From contig NZ_LQBQ01000012.1 of NCBI RefSeq assembly GCF_001507595.1, positions 1 to 64,000 of the forward strand: a stretch of DNA of 64,000 nt. The letters run 5' to 3'. The notes below the pieces were generated by a model, which was not told the origin of the DNA, did no database searches, and worked only from the letters and a program-made list of their open reading frames with translations. Both the position numbers and the translations under genes were made by a program. This DNA comes from Ruegeria marisrubri (lineage in GTDB: Bacteria > Pseudomonadota > Alphaproteobacteria > Rhodobacterales > Rhodobacteraceae). Below, piece after piece: positions 34,263 through 43,815 of this stretch (the first letter of the stretch is position 1; the number at the start of each line of letters is the position of its first letter).

Positions 34263-36359
34263 ATGTCTGAGGCCATCGAATACGAACGGATTGGAGATAT
34301 CGCGGTATTGGCCGCCAACAACCCTCCGGTGAACGCGTTGGGGGTGGATGTGCGCCGGGGGCTGCTTGCCGGTGTTGAACGCGCCGAGGCCGAAGGCGCG
34401 AAAGCGGTGCTGATTTATGGCAAGGGGCGGACCTATTTCGCCGGCGCCGATATTCGGGAATTCGGCAAACCGCCGCAGGATCCCTGGTTGCCGGAACTGT
34501 GCGCGCGGATCGAGGCCTCGCCGCTGCTGGTGGTCTCGTCGATCCACGGCACGGCGCTGGGCGGCGGGCTCGAGGTGGCGCTGTCCACCCACTATCGCAT
34601 CGCCGTGCCCTCGGCCAAGGTCGGTCTGCCCGAGGTGCATCTGGGCATCCTGCCCGGCGCGGGCGGCACGCAACGCCTGCCGCGGGTGGCGGGGACCGAA
34701 GCGGCGCTGGACATGATCACATCAGGCCGCCATGTGCGCGCGGACGAGGCGCTGAAGCTGGGTGTCATCGACAGGGTGGCCGAGGGCGATCCGCGCGAAA
34801 TCGGGTTGGCCTATGTGCAGGAATTGCTGGACAGCGGCGCCGAGCGCCGGCCGGTCAGCGAGATGCCGGCGCCTGCGCCGGTCGATTTCGATGCGGTCTA
34901 TGAACAGGTTTTGAAAAAGGGCCGGGGGCAGATCTCGCCCGCCACGGCCGTTCGCGCGGTTCAGGCGGCCTGCGAAGCCGAAAGCTTTGACGCGGGCATG
35001 CAGCGCGAGCGCGAGCTGTTCATGGAACTGATGAACTCGGACCAGCGCAAAGGGCTGATCCACGCCTTCTTTGCTGAACGGGCCGTTGGAAAACTGCCGG
35101 AACTCAAGGGCGTCGAACCGCGGATGCTGCATCAGATCGGTGTGATCGGCGGGGGCACGATGGGCGCCGGCATCGCCACGGCGGCACTGTTGTCGGGGCT
35201 GCAGGTCGTAATGCTGGAAATGTCCCCCGAAGCGGCCCATGCCGCGAAAGAGCGGATTGCCGGAAACCTGGGTGGTGCGCTGAAACGCGGCAAGCTGAGT
35301 CAGGCGCAGTTCGACGAGATCATGGAAAACGAACTGACGCTGGCCACCGGCTATGGCGCACTGAGCAACGTCGATCTGGTCATCGAGGCGGTGTTTGAGG
35401 ACATGGACGTCAAGAAGCAGGTCTTTACCCAGCTCGATGCGGTCTGCAAACAAGGTGCGGTGCTGGCGTCGAATACCTCGTATCTCGACATCAATGAAAT
35501 CGCCGCCGTCACGAAACGGCCCCAGGACGTGCTGGGGCTGCACTTCTTTTCGCCGGCCCATGTGATGAAGCTGCTCGAGGTCGTCGTCGCGGACAAGACT
35601 GCGCCCGAGGTGGTGGCGACCGGATTTGCGCTGGGCCATCGGCTGAAAAAGGTCTGCGTGCGCGCCGGAGTCTGCGACGGGTTCATCGGCAACCGGATTC
35701 TCAGCACCTACCGCACCTGCGCCGATCACATGATCCTCGATGGCGCGAGCCCGTACCAGATCGACAAGGCGCTGACCGATTTCGGTTTCGCCATGGGGCC
35801 GTTTGCCGTGGCCGATCTGGCGGGGCTGGATATCGGCTGGGCGGTGCGCAAGCGCAAGCGGGCCGAGGGGCTGGACCCGCGCGCCCGTGACAGCAACTAT
35901 GCGGACAAGCTCTGCGAGGCGGGACATTTCGGACAGAAGACCGGCAAGGGCTATTACATCTACGAGGCCGGAAAGCGCGGCGGCGTCCCCAACCCCGAGG
36001 TGATGCCTCTGATCGAGGCCGAACGCGCCGAAAAAGGAATTACGCCGCGTGAGTTCACCGACGAAGAGATCGTGCGCCGCTACATGGCGTCGATGGTGAA
36101 CGAAGCGGCCAGGGTCGTGGGCGAGGGGATCGCGCGCCGTCCGCTGGATGTGGATGTGACCCTGATCTACGGTTACGGCTTTCCGCGTTATCGCGGCGGG
36201 CCGATGAAATGGGCCGATCTGCAGGGCCTGCCGGGTCTGCTGGCCGACATCAAGGAATGGGCCAAGGAAGACGACTATTTCTGGCAGCCCGCCCCCCTGC
36301 TGGAACAACTGGTGGCCGAGGGCCGCTGCTTTGACGATCTGAACAAGGAAGCTTCGTGA
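34263..36359 (+). CDS. Enoyl-CoA hydratase/3-hydroxyacyl-CoA dehydrogenase, PimF-like
   Basis: The 698-residue multifunctional enzyme pairs an N-terminal crotonase domain (E104 in [10 protein letters not shown]124 in [16 protein letters not shown]) with a 3-hydroxyacyl-CoA dehydrogenase ([16 protein letters not shown] near 285-300, [15 protein letters not shown]). The ATG at 34263 has GGAGG upstream. It heads an operon whose other members resemble the pimeloyl-CoA (pim) degradation genes, so medium-chain dicarboxyl-CoA esters are likely substrates. It is a paralogue of the 681-residue protein at 8969. The stop overlaps the thiolase start by one base. Confidence 0.9.
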   Translation: MSEAIEYERIGDIAVLAANNPPVNALGVDVRRGLLAGVERAEAEGAKAVLIYGKGRTYFAGADIREFGKPPQDPWLPELCARIEASPLLVVSSIHGTALGGGLEVALSTHYRIAVPSAKVGLPEVHLGILPGAGGTQRLPRVAGTEAALDMITSGRHVRADEALKLGVIDRVAEGDPREIGLAYVQELLDSGAERRPVSEMPAPAPVDFDAVYEQVLKKGRGQISPATAVRAVQAACEAESFDAGMQRERELFMELMNSDQRKGLIHAFFAERAVGKLPELKGVEPRMLHQIGVIGGGTMGAGIATAALLSGLQVVMLEMSPEAAHAAKERIAGNLGGALKRGKLSQAQFDEIMENELTLATGYGALSNVDLVIEAVFEDMDVKKQVFTQLDAVCKQGAVLASNTSYLDINEIAAVTKRPQDVLGLHFFSPAHVMKLLEVVVADKTAPEVVATGFALGHRLKKVCVRAGVCDGFIGNRILSTYRTCADHMILDGASPYQIDKALTDFGFAMGPFAVADLAGLDIGWAVRKRKRAEGLDPRARDSNYADKLCEAGHFGQKTGKGYYIYEAGKRGGVPNPEVMPLIEAERAEKGITPREFTDEEIVRRYMASMVNEAARVVGEGIARRPLDVDVTLIYGYGFPRYRGGPMKWADLQGLPGLLADIKEWAKEDDYFWQPAPLLEQLVAEGRCFDDLNKEAS

Positions 36360-37534
36360 TGAAACAAGCCGTTATCGTATCCGCCGCCCGCACGGGCCTT
36401 GCCAAGTCTTTCCGTGGGTCCTTCAACATCACCCACGGGGCCACGATGGGTGGGCACGCGGTTCAGGCCGCCGTGGCGCGGGCCGGGCTGGACGGTTCGG
36501 AGATCGAGGATTGCATCATCGGCTGCGGCTTCCCCGAGGGAGAGACCGGCGGCAACATCGGACGCCAGATCGCCATCCGCGCCGGGCTGCCGGTGACCGC
36601 CTCGGGCATGACCGTGAACCGGTTCTGCTCGTCGGGCCTGCAGACCGTGGCGCTGGCCGCGCAGGCCATCACCGAAGGGGGCGCTGGCCCGATGGTGGCA
36701 GGCGGTGTCGAGAGCATCTCGATGGTGCAGCCCAAGACGCGCCCGGTACCCGAGGCATGGATTCAGGAACACAAGCCGGCGATCTACATGACGATGATCG
36801 AGACCGCCGATATCGTCGCCAAACGCTATGGCATCAGCCGCGAGGCGCAGGATGCCTACGGGTTGCGCTCGCAGCAGCGGATCGCGGCGGCCCAGACATC
36901 GGGCAAGTTCGACGACGAGATCGTGCCGATGCAGACCACGATGGCGGTAAAGGACAAGGAGAGCGGCGAGATCTCCTACAAGGAAGTCACGGTGGACCGG
37001 GACGAATGCAACCGGCCGAATACCACGCTCGAAGGTCTGGCCGGGCTGGAGCCGGTGCGCGGCGAGGGCAATTTCATCACCGCCGGGAATGCCAGCCAGT
37101 TGTCGGATGGGGCGGCGGCGGTTGTCCTGATGGACAGCACCGAGGCCGAGAAACGCGGGCTGGACGCGATGGGCGCATTCAAGGGCTTCTGTGTTGCGGG
37201 TTGCGAACCGGATGAGATGGGTATCGGCCCGGTATTTGCGGTGCCGCGCCTGCTGGAGCGTAACGGGCTTAAGGTCGAAGACATCGACCTGTGGGAGTTG
37301 AACGAGGCTTTTGCCTCGCAGGCGCTCTATTGCCGTGACCGGCTGGGCATCGACGACGAGAAATGCAACGTCAACGGCGGCTCGATCGCGATCGGTCATC
37401 CCTTTGGCATGACCGGGGCGCGGATGGTCGGACACCTGATGCGCGAGGGCAAGCGGCGCGGGGCCAAGCTGGGCGTCGTGACCATGTGCATCGGCGGCGG
37501 CATGGGCGCTGCGGGCCTGTTCGAGATCTACTGA
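36359..37534 (+). CDS. Acetyl-CoA C-acyltransferase (thiolase), PimB-like
   Basis: This 391-residue thiolase performs the final chain-shortening step of beta-oxidation. C90 is the nucleophile in [14 protein letters not shown], with [14 protein letters not shown] (His) and [11 protein letters not shown] (Cys) at the C-terminal active site. The ATG at 36359 overlaps the previous stop (TGATG); a GTG three bases earlier is possible. Location between PimF-like and PimC-like genes supports a dicarboxylate pathway. A 109-bp spacer with two strong hairpins separates it from the next gene. Confidence 0.92.
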   Translation: MKQAVIVSAARTGLAKSFRGSFNITHGATMGGHAVQAAVARAGLDGSEIEDCIIGCGFPEGETGGNIGRQIAIRAGLPVTASGMTVNRFCSSGLQTVALAAQAITEGGAGPMVAGGVESISMVQPKTRPVPEAWIQEHKPAIYMTMIETADIVAKRYGISREAQDAYGLRSQQRIAAAQTSGKFDDEIVPMQTTMAVKDKESGEISYKEVTVDRDECNRPNTTLEGLAGLEPVRGEGNFITAGNASQLSDGAAAVVLMDSTEAEKRGLDAMGAFKGFCVAGCEPDEMGIGPVFAVPRLLERNGLKVEDIDLWELNEAFASQALYCRDRLGIDDEKCNVNGGSIAIGHPFGMTGARMVGHLMREGKRRGAKLGVVTMCIGGGMGAAGLFEIY

Positions 37535-37544
37535 TCGCGGAGGG

Positions 37545-37603
37545 GCGCCGGGCCTGCCCATCGAGGCCAGGCCCGGCGCTGCCCGACGCAAAGCGCGTCG
37601 GGC
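37545..37603. repeat. Double intergenic hairpin between thiolase and acyl-CoA dehydrogenase genes
   Basis: Two perfect stems lie side by side: a 12-bp stem (37545-37556 with 37568-37579) beginning GCGCCGGGCC, and a 9-bp stem GCCCGACGC/GCGTCGGGC (37581-37603). Neither is followed by a T-run. Similar GC-rich dyads lie at 41921-41989 and 53905-53961, suggesting a repeat family. Confidence 0.55.
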
Positions 37604-37643
37604 GGGCACTGTTGCGGCAGATCGCCGAGGGAGGAGAGCAGGA

Positions 37644-38834
37644 ATGGATCTGAATTACACCGAAGAGGAAAAGGCCTTTCGCGAGGAAGTGCGCGCCTTT
37701 CTAGCCGAAAAACTGCCCAAGGAAGTCTCGGACAAGGTTCGGGCCGGCATCAGCCTGGGCAAGGAAGGCCACGAGCAATGGCACGCGACGCTGAATGAAA
37801 AGGGGTGGCTGAACTTCAACTGGCCCAAGGAGTTCGGCGGCGCGGAGTGGAACGCGGTGCAGCGGCACATCTTCGAAGAGGAATGCGCCATGGCCTATGC
37901 CCCGCGCATCGTGCCCTTCGGCTTGTCGATGCTGGCGCCGGTTCTGCAGAAGTTCGGCTCGAAGGAGCAGCAGGACTATTTCCTGCCGCGTATCCTGAAC
38001 GGCGAGCATTGGTGGTGCCAGGGCTATTCCGAGCCCGGCGCAGGGTCGGACCTTGCCTCGCTCAAAACCCGCGCGATGCGCGACGGGGAGCACTACGTCG
38101 TCAACGGGCAGAAGACCTGGACCACCTTGGGGCAATACGCCAACTGGATCTTCTGCCTTGTGCGCACGGACCCGGATGCAAAGCAGCAGGAGGGGATCTC
38201 GTTTCTGCTGATCGACATGAACACGCCGGGGATCGAGGTGCGCCCCATCGTGCTGCTCGACGGAACGCCGGAAGTGAACGAGGTGTTCTTTGACAACGTC
38301 CGCGTGCCGGTCGAGAACCTCGTCGGTGAAGAGAACAAGGGCTGGACCTACGCCAAATACCTGCTGACCCATGAGCGGACCAACATCGCCGGGGTCGGGT
38401 TCAGCCGGGCGGGGCTGGACGCGGTCAAGCGCATCGCCCGGATCGAGTGCGCGGGCGGCCGGCCCCTGATCGAGAACCCGCATTTTGCGGCGCGGCTGGC
38501 GCAGGTCGAGATCGACCTGATGGCGATGGCGACCACCAACATGCGCATCATCTCTCAGGCGGCGGCCGGGCAGGCGCCGGGGGTGGAGAGCTCGATGCTC
38601 AAGGTCAAGGGCACGATCATCCGGCAGGAGATCAACGATCTGGCGCGGCGCGCCGTGGGGCCTTATGCGATGCCCTTCGTGTCAGAGGCCGTGGACGGTG
38701 ACAATGATCCCATCGGCCCGGACTACGCCGGCCCCGTCGCGGCGCAGTATTTCAACAATCGCAAGCTGTCGATCTTTGGTGGCTCAAACGAGATCCAGCG
38801 CGGGATCATCGCCAAAGTGAAATTGGGAGGCTGA
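37644..38834 (+). CDS. pimC: Acyl-CoA dehydrogenase, pimeloyl-CoA dehydrogenase large subunit-like (PimC)
   Basis: The 396-residue flavoprotein has the acyl-CoA dehydrogenase layout, with GYSEPGAGSDLASLKTRA and the FGGSNEIQRGII C-terminal motif. Its opening MDLNYTEEEKAFREEVRAF closely resembles the large subunit of pimeloyl-CoA dehydrogenase. The small-subunit-like gene follows after 4 bp, and paired large/small subunits are characteristic of that enzyme. It introduces the alpha-beta double bond into a dicarboxyl-CoA. GGAGGAG lies upstream of the ATG. Confidence 0.88.
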   Translation: MDLNYTEEEKAFREEVRAFLAEKLPKEVSDKVRAGISLGKEGHEQWHATLNEKGWLNFNWPKEFGGAEWNAVQRHIFEEECAMAYAPRIVPFGLSMLAPVLQKFGSKEQQDYFLPRILNGEHWWCQGYSEPGAGSDLASLKTRAMRDGEHYVVNGQKTWTTLGQYANWIFCLVRTDPDAKQQEGISFLLIDMNTPGIEVRPIVLLDGTPEVNEVFFDNVRVPVENLVGEENKGWTYAKYLLTHERTNIAGVGFSRAGLDAVKRIARIECAGGRPLIENPHFAARLAQVEIDLMAMATTNMRIISQAAAGQAPGVESSMLKVKGTIIRQEINDLARRAVGPYAMPFVSEAVDGDNDPIGPDYAGPVAAQYFNNRKLSIFGGSNEIQRGIIAKVKLGG

Positions 38835-38838
38835 GCGC

Positions 38839-39966
38839 ATGGATTTCAACCTGACCGAAGAGCGCCAGATGCTGCAGGACACGCTGCGGCGCTATTTGAG
38901 TGATCGCTACACCACCTCGGCGCGCAACGCGATTCTTGACAGCGAAACCGGCATGAGCCCGGAGATCTGGGGCGAGTTGGCCGGGCTGGGGGTGATCGGT
39001 GCGCTATTCTCGGAAGAGGATGGCGGCTTTGGCGGCGCGGGCTTCGATATCTCGACCGTGTTCGAGGAACTCGGTCGTGCCGGGGTGGTCGAGCCGTTTC
39101 TGGACACCGCAATTCTGGGCGGTGGAATGATCGCCGCCGTCGGCAATGCCGAGCAGAAACAATTGCTGGAACAGGTAATCGCGGGGCAGTTGCATCTTGC
39201 GCTGGCTCATGGAGAGCCCGCCAGCCGATACGACCTCAGCCGGGTGGAAACCACGGCGCGCGCTGACGGGGAAGAGATCGTTCTGAACGGGCGCAAGGCG
39301 GTCGTGGTAAACGGGGAAGCCGCCGGTTTCCTGATCGTGTCGGCGCGCGAGCACGGCGGGTTCTTCGATCTGGATGGAAGCTCGCTGTTTGTCGTGCCTG
39401 CGGATGTGCCGGGGCTGACGATGCGCGGATACCCGATGCTGGCAGGGGCGCGCGCGGCCGAAGTCTCTCTGGATGACGTGCGTGTTCCCCAGACCGCGAG
39501 GCTGGGCGCGGAAGGGGCCGGGTTCGGCCCATTGATGGATGTGGTCGCGGCGGCCAACGTGGCACTTGTCGCGGAAACTCTGGGCGCCATGGAAACCGCG
39601 GTGGAGCTGACGCGGCAATACCTGCTGACCCGGCACCAGTTCGGTCGCCCGATCGGCTCTTTTCAGGCGTTGCAGCACCGGTTCGCGGACATGCTGATCG
39701 AACTGGAGCAGGCGCGATCCGCCGTCATCAATGCCGCCGGTCACCTCGACTCGCAGGATCGCGACCGACAGATCGCGGCGGCGCGAAACCTGGTGTCGCG
39801 CGTCGGCCGTCTGGTCGCCGAAGAGTCGATCCAGATGCATGGCGGCATCGCGATGACCCAGGAATACGAACTGGCCCATATCGCGAAGCGGATCGTCATG
39901 GCCGATCACCGTTTTGGCGATGCCGACTATCATCTGGAGAGGTTCATTGCACTCAGCGCGGCATGA
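38839..39966 (+). CDS. pimD: Acyl-CoA dehydrogenase, pimeloyl-CoA dehydrogenase small subunit-like (PimD)
   Basis: The 375-residue protein opens MDFNLTEERQMLQDTLRRYL, like the small subunits of pimeloyl-CoA dehydrogenase, and retains acyl-CoA dehydrogenase fold segments (EDGGFGGAGFDIS, RHQFGRPIGSFQALQHRFAD, MHGGIAMTQEYE). The motif corresponding to GYSEPGAGSD in the partner is weak here (LAHGEPASRYDL), which fits a subunit pair of unequal roles. It lies 4 bp after the large-subunit-like gene. Confidence 0.88.
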   Translation: MDFNLTEERQMLQDTLRRYLSDRYTTSARNAILDSETGMSPEIWGELAGLGVIGALFSEEDGGFGGAGFDISTVFEELGRAGVVEPFLDTAILGGGMIAAVGNAEQKQLLEQVIAGQLHLALAHGEPASRYDLSRVETTARADGEEIVLNGRKAVVVNGEAAGFLIVSAREHGGFFDLDGSSLFVVPADVPGLTMRGYPMLAGARAAEVSLDDVRVPQTARLGAEGAGFGPLMDVVAAANVALVAETLGAMETAVELTRQYLLTRHQFGRPIGSFQALQHRFADMLIELEQARSAVINAAGHLDSQDRDRQIAAARNLVSRVGRLVAEESIQMHGGIAMTQEYELAHIAKRIVMADHRFGDADYHLERFIALSAA

Positions 39967-40369
39967 CGGCGACGGCCGGGTGCGGCGCTCGGGCTGCCAG
40001 AACGCTGTCGGGTATGAAATCGACCTGTCCCATCCCGACGGGCACGCTCGTTGCCATCTGGACATCCGGTCAGACCACCTGAACAGCCAGGATGTGCTGC
40101 ATGGAGGCATCATCGCGATGTTGCTGGACGTGGCCTGCGGCAACGCAGCCTCGGCCTGGTTCGACCGTGAAGAGCATCCGGTGGTACTGACGATCTCTCT
40201 GAACACCAACTATGTCGCGGCCGTAGACGCGGGGCGCGTGACTGCTGTTGGGCGAACTGCAGGCGGGGGGCGCAAGTTGGTTCATGTGAATGGAGAACTG
40301 CATCACGAGGATGGTACGCTGATCGCCACGGCGGCGGGCGTTTTCAAACGCCACAAGCTGGCGAGGTGA
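39947..40369 (+). CDS. PaaI-like hotdog thioesterase
   Basis: The 140-residue product contains the PaaI/YdiI-type signature SQDVLHGGIIAMLLDVACGNAA, with HGG and a downstream Asp. I chose a TTG start at 39947 because GGAGAGG lies four bases upstream; it overlaps the end of the pimD-like gene by 20 bp. An ATG at 39920, a TTG at 39914 and a GTG at 39980 are alternatives in the same frame. It probably hydrolyses acyl-CoA intermediates to recover CoA in this operon. Confidence 0.82.
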   Translation: MHSARHDGDGRVRRSGCQNAVGYEIDLSHPDGHARCHLDIRSDHLNSQDVLHGGIIAMLLDVACGNAASAWFDREEHPVVLTISLNTNYVAAVDAGRVTAVGRTAGGGRKLVHVNGELHHEDGTLIATAAGVFKRHKLAR

Positions 40370-40401
40370 AACAGGCTTCAGGGCAGGGGAGGGCCCGGTC
40401 G

Positions 40402-41892
40402 ATGAGCAAATGGCACGATTTTCCCGACGCGCAGATTGCTGCCCGGCCGGACGCGCCCGCCTTCGAGGACAATGGCGGGGCGCGTTGGACCTATGGGGAA
40501 CTGGATGCGGCGATCAATGCCTTGGCAGAGAAATTGGTCGAAACCGGCGTCCAGCCATGTGACCGGGTTCTGATTCTGGCCGAGAATTGTTGTGCCGCCG
40601 TGGCGGCTCTGTTCGCCTGCTCCCGCCTCGGAGCCTGCGCCATCCCCTTCAACGCGCGCCAGACCGCCGGTGAAGTCCAGCGCGTCATTGACCACGCCCG
40701 GCCCGCGGCGGTTCTGTTCACTTCTGCGGCGTCGGCCGATGCGCTTGCCCATGCGGACAGGCTGGGCGCCCACGAAATCGAGGGCGCATTCGGTCGGTTG
40801 CATCTGGCCATTCCGTTTCCAAGTGAACCCAATCCCGAGCTGGACGACGTTGCGGTGATGCTGTTCACCACCGGGACGACGGGAACGCCGAAGGGCGTGA
40901 TGCTCACCCATGAAAACGTGCTTTTCGCCGGGCGCCTGTCCGCCGAGTTGCGGGGAATGACCCAGGCCGATGTGATTTACGGGGTTTTGCCGATCACCCA
41001 TGTGTTCGGGCTTGCCTCGGTGGTCACCGCGGCGACCAGCGCCGGGGCGCCGGTCAGGTTGGAGGCGCGGTTCTCCGCCGCCCGGACCTATGACGCGCTG
41101 AACTCGGGGATCACGCTGTTTTCGGCCGTGCCGCAGATGCATGCGCTGCTGATGCAATACACCAAGGAACAGGGGTATGCGCATTTACCGCACAATACGC
41201 TTCGCTATGTGTCATCAGGCGCTGCGCCGCTGGATCCGGCCTGGAAAAGAAAGGCCGAGGCGTTCTATGGCGTCGCGCTCCAGAATGGCTATGGCATGAC
41301 CGAGAGCACGGCCGGCATATGCGCGTCCCGCAACGAAATCGGAGATCCCGACATCTCGGTCGGCCCACCTCTGCCCGAGGTGGAGGTGCGGATCGATGAA
41401 ACGGTGTCCGGGGGCGGGCGCGGGGTCGGAGAGATCATGACCAAGGGTCCGCACGTGATGAAGGGCTATTACCGGAACCCCGAGGCGACGAAAGAGGCGT
41501 TGCAGGACGGGTGGCTGAGGACCGGAGATCTGGGTCATTTCGATGACCGGGGCCATCTGCACATCGCCGGGCGATGCAAGGAACTGATCATCCACGGGGG
41601 GTTCAACGTCTATCCGCCGGAAGTCGAGGCCGCTCTGAACGATCATCCCAAGGTGATCCAGACCGCCGTGATCGGTCGCATGGTTGATGGAGACGAGAAA
41701 GTCATTGCTTTCGTGCAGGCCGCACCGGGGGATGAACCGTCACCCGAGGAACTAGGCGCCTTCGCGGCCGAGAGGCTGGCCGGATACAAGCGGCCCAGTC
41801 AGATCATAGTGGCCACGGAACTACCGGCAGCGCCGACCGGGAAGATCCTGAAGCACAAGCTTCTGGAGTACTTTGCCGTTGAGGCTCGATAA
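40402..41892 (+). CDS. AMP-forming acyl-CoA ligase, PimA-like
   Basis: The 496-residue enzyme has the P-loop FTTGTTGTPKGVMLTHENV, the NGYGMTES adenylate motif, the hinge region TGDLGHFDDRGHLHIAGRCKE and the C-terminal catalytic lysine in PTGKILKHKL. The ATG at 40402 (GGGGAGGG upstream) is preferred over a GTG at 40366. Position at the end of the pim-like operon suggests activation of a dicarboxylic or fatty acid to its CoA ester. Specific chain length cannot be read. Confidence 0.88.
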   Translation: MSKWHDFPDAQIAARPDAPAFEDNGGARWTYGELDAAINALAEKLVETGVQPCDRVLILAENCCAAVAALFACSRLGACAIPFNARQTAGEVQRVIDHARPAAVLFTSAASADALAHADRLGAHEIEGAFGRLHLAIPFPSEPNPELDDVAVMLFTTGTTGTPKGVMLTHENVLFAGRLSAELRGMTQADVIYGVLPITHVFGLASVVTAATSAGAPVRLEARFSAARTYDALNSGITLFSAVPQMHALLMQYTKEQGYAHLPHNTLRYVSSGAAPLDPAWKRKAEAFYGVALQNGYGMTESTAGICASRNEIGDPDISVGPPLPEVEVRIDETVSGGGRGVGEIMTKGPHVMKGYYRNPEATKEALQDGWLRTGDLGHFDDRGHLHIAGRCKELIIHGGFNVYPPEVEAALNDHPKVIQTAVIGRMVDGDEKVIAFVQAAPGDEPSPEELGAFAAERLAGYKRPSQIIVATELPAAPTGKILKHKLLEYFAVEAR

Positions 41893-41920
41893 GGGCCGAA
41901 GTGCTCCCGCGCCCGCACGA

Positions 41921-42038
41921 CCTTGGCATTGCCAAGGCCGCTGGCGGCCTTGGGCCCGGCGCCGCGCAAAAGCGCGGCGCCGGGCCCAACCGGAGGAGGT
42001 GCCTCGTCAGAGGGATCGACGACGGGCGGGAGCCCGCC
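41921..42038. repeat. Composite GC-rich palindromic repeat after the pim-like operon
   Basis: The stretch holds CCTTGGC-ATT-GCCAAGG (41921-41937), a perfect 18-bp stem with an AAAA loop (41950-41989, core GGCGCCGCGC) and GGCGGG-AG-CCCGCC (42025-42038). It lies between converging genes and may help end transcription, though no T-run follows. Its order, with CTCCCGC then a hairpin then TTGGGCC, resembles the block at 53885-53961. Confidence 0.6.
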
Positions 42039-42061
42039 TTTGAACCGGAATGCCGCTGAAG

Positions 42062-42751
42062 TTATGCCATCACGCTTTGCGTGGCATTCCGGATCGCGCG
42101 GATGTTTTCGCCGTAAACCCCGGGATTCGACACCGAACCACCCTTGAATACCGCGGATCCTGCAACCAGCACGTCGGCCCCGGCTTCGACGACCAGTGGC
42201 GCCGTCTTCGGATCGACGCCGCCATCAATCTCGATATGCACCGGCCGGTCGCCGATCATCTGGCGCAGGCGGCGGATCTTGGCGGTCATGTCGATGAACT
42301 TCTGCCCGCCAAAACCGGGGTTCACCGTCATGACGCAAACCAGATCGGTCAGGTCCAGAAGATGCTCAACCGCCTCGGCCGGCGTGCCCGGGTTCAGGGC
42401 GACACCGGCCCTCATGCCCGCAGCGCGGATCGCCTGAAGCGTGCGGTGGGTATGCGGCCCGGCCTCGACATGGGCCGTCAGGATGTCGGCCCCTGCCTCT
42501 GCGTAGGCATCGATATAGGGATCGACCGGCGTGATCATCAGGTGGACGTCCATCACCGTTTTCACATGCGGGCGGAACGCCTTGACCGCGGGGGGGCCGA
42601 AAGTGAGGTTCGGAACGAAATGCCCGTCCATCACGTCGACATGGACCCAGTCGGCCCCCTGCGCCTCGATGGCCTGGATCTCCTGCCCGAAATTGGCGAA
42701 GTCTGCGGAGAGGATCGACGGAGCGATCTTGATCTTGCGGTCAAAGCTCAT
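42062..42751 (-). CDS. rpe: Ribulose-phosphate 3-epimerase
   Basis: Rpe interconverts ribulose 5-phosphate and xylulose 5-phosphate in the pentose phosphate pathway. The 229-residue TIM-barrel protein has IAPSILSADFANF, the metal/catalytic HVDVMDGHFVPNLTFG, DVHLMI, MTVNPGFGGQKFI and EIDGGVDPKT motifs, all complete. Start is the ATG at 42751, where the family usually begins. It is convergent with the pim-like operon and divergent from the EamA transporter gene. Confidence 0.97.
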   Translation of the reverse strand: MSFDRKIKIAPSILSADFANFGQEIQAIEAQGADWVHVDVMDGHFVPNLTFGPPAVKAFRPHVKTVMDVHLMITPVDPYIDAYAEAGADILTAHVEAGPHTHRTLQAIRAAGMRAGVALNPGTPAEAVEHLLDLTDLVCVMTVNPGFGGQKFIDMTAKIRRLRQMIGDRPVHIEIDGGVDPKTAPLVVEAGADVLVAGSAVFKGGSVSNPGVYGENIRAIRNATQSVMA

Positions 42752-42964
42752 GGGCCTACCTGTGTCTGGTCGAGTCGATGGGCATATAACCGCTCTGACG
42801 CCAAAACGATAGGGCCTGTCCCCCGGTCGGGAAAATCGCCGGAAAAGTTGCGTGTCCCCGTTGCTCCGGGTAACACTCGGCCAGCCGGGCAGACTGCCTT
42901 TCAGCCCGGGCCCTGCGCCCGCGAATGAAGGTGCCCCGAGAGCAGGTTCAAAGGAAGGAACGGC

Positions 42965-43810
42965 ATGAGCGGAACCGTCTTTCTTGTCGTTCTCTTTGCG
43001 GCTGCCCTGCATGCATCCTGGAATGCCCTGGTCAAGGGGGGCGCCGACAAGGCGGCGGCCATGGTCGCGGTGGTGATCGGACAGGGCCTTGCCGGGGCGG
43101 CCCTTCTGCCCTTTGCGCCACCGCTTGATCCGGCATGCTGGCCTTACCTGCTGGTCGGGCTGTTGCTGCATCTGGGCTACCAGCTGTTTCTGATCCAGTC
43201 CTACCGGTTCGGAGACCTGACGCAGGTCTACCCGATCGCGCGCGGGGTCTCTCCCCTGCTGGTGGCTTTGTGCTCGGTTCTCTTTCTCGACGCCGAATTC
43301 AGCAGGGCCGAAGTGTTGGCCATGGCGATGATTTCAATCGGCATCGGGTCAATCAGCCTGGTGCGCCGGGTCGACGGCGTTTTCCAACTGAAAGCTGCCG
43401 GTCTGGCGCTGATTACCGGCATGTTCATTGCCTCGTATTCTCTGGTCGATGGGCAGGGCGCGCGGGTCGGAGGGTCGGCGCTTGGGTTCTTCGGGGTGCT
43501 GGCTGCTCTGGACGCGGTGGTCTTCGGGCTGTTCGCGCATCTGATCCGGCCCGGGCTGGTGGGGCGTGCACTGGCGTTGAAAAAACATCTGTTCCTAGGC
43601 GGAGGGGCATCGTTCGCCGCCTATGTTCTGGTGGTGTGGGCCTTCACGCAGGCGCCGATCGCGCTCGTGACCGCGCTGCGGGAAACATCCATCATCTTTG
43701 CGCTGGTCATCGGCGTCACGGTGCTGCGCGAACGGCTGGACCTGGCCAAGGTTCTTGCCACCGCGGTTACGCTCGCCGGGGCGCTATTGCTACGCTTGGC
43801 GCGCTTGTAA
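42965..43810 (+). CDS. EamA/DMT superfamily transporter
   Basis: The 281-residue membrane protein shows about ten hydrophobic segments in two similar halves, typical of drug/metabolite transporters that export small molecules. Conserved-looking parts include the first helix HASWNALVKGGADKAAAM, and TQVYPIARGVSPLLVALCS in the first half and APIALVTALRETSIIFALVIG in the second. AAGGAA precedes the ATG. Substrate unknown. It converges with the DUF1045 gene with a 5-bp gap. Confidence 0.88.
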   Translation: MSGTVFLVVLFAAALHASWNALVKGGADKAAAMVAVVIGQGLAGAALLPFAPPLDPACWPYLLVGLLLHLGYQLFLIQSYRFGDLTQVYPIARGVSPLLVALCSVLFLDAEFSRAEVLAMAMISIGIGSISLVRRVDGVFQLKAAGLALITGMFIASYSLVDGQGARVGGSALGFFGVLAALDAVVFGLFAHLIRPGLVGRALALKKHLFLGGGASFAAYVLVVWAFTQAPIALVTALRETSIIFALVIGVTVLRERLDLAKVLATAVTLAGALLLRLARL

Positions 43811-43815
43811 GGGGT

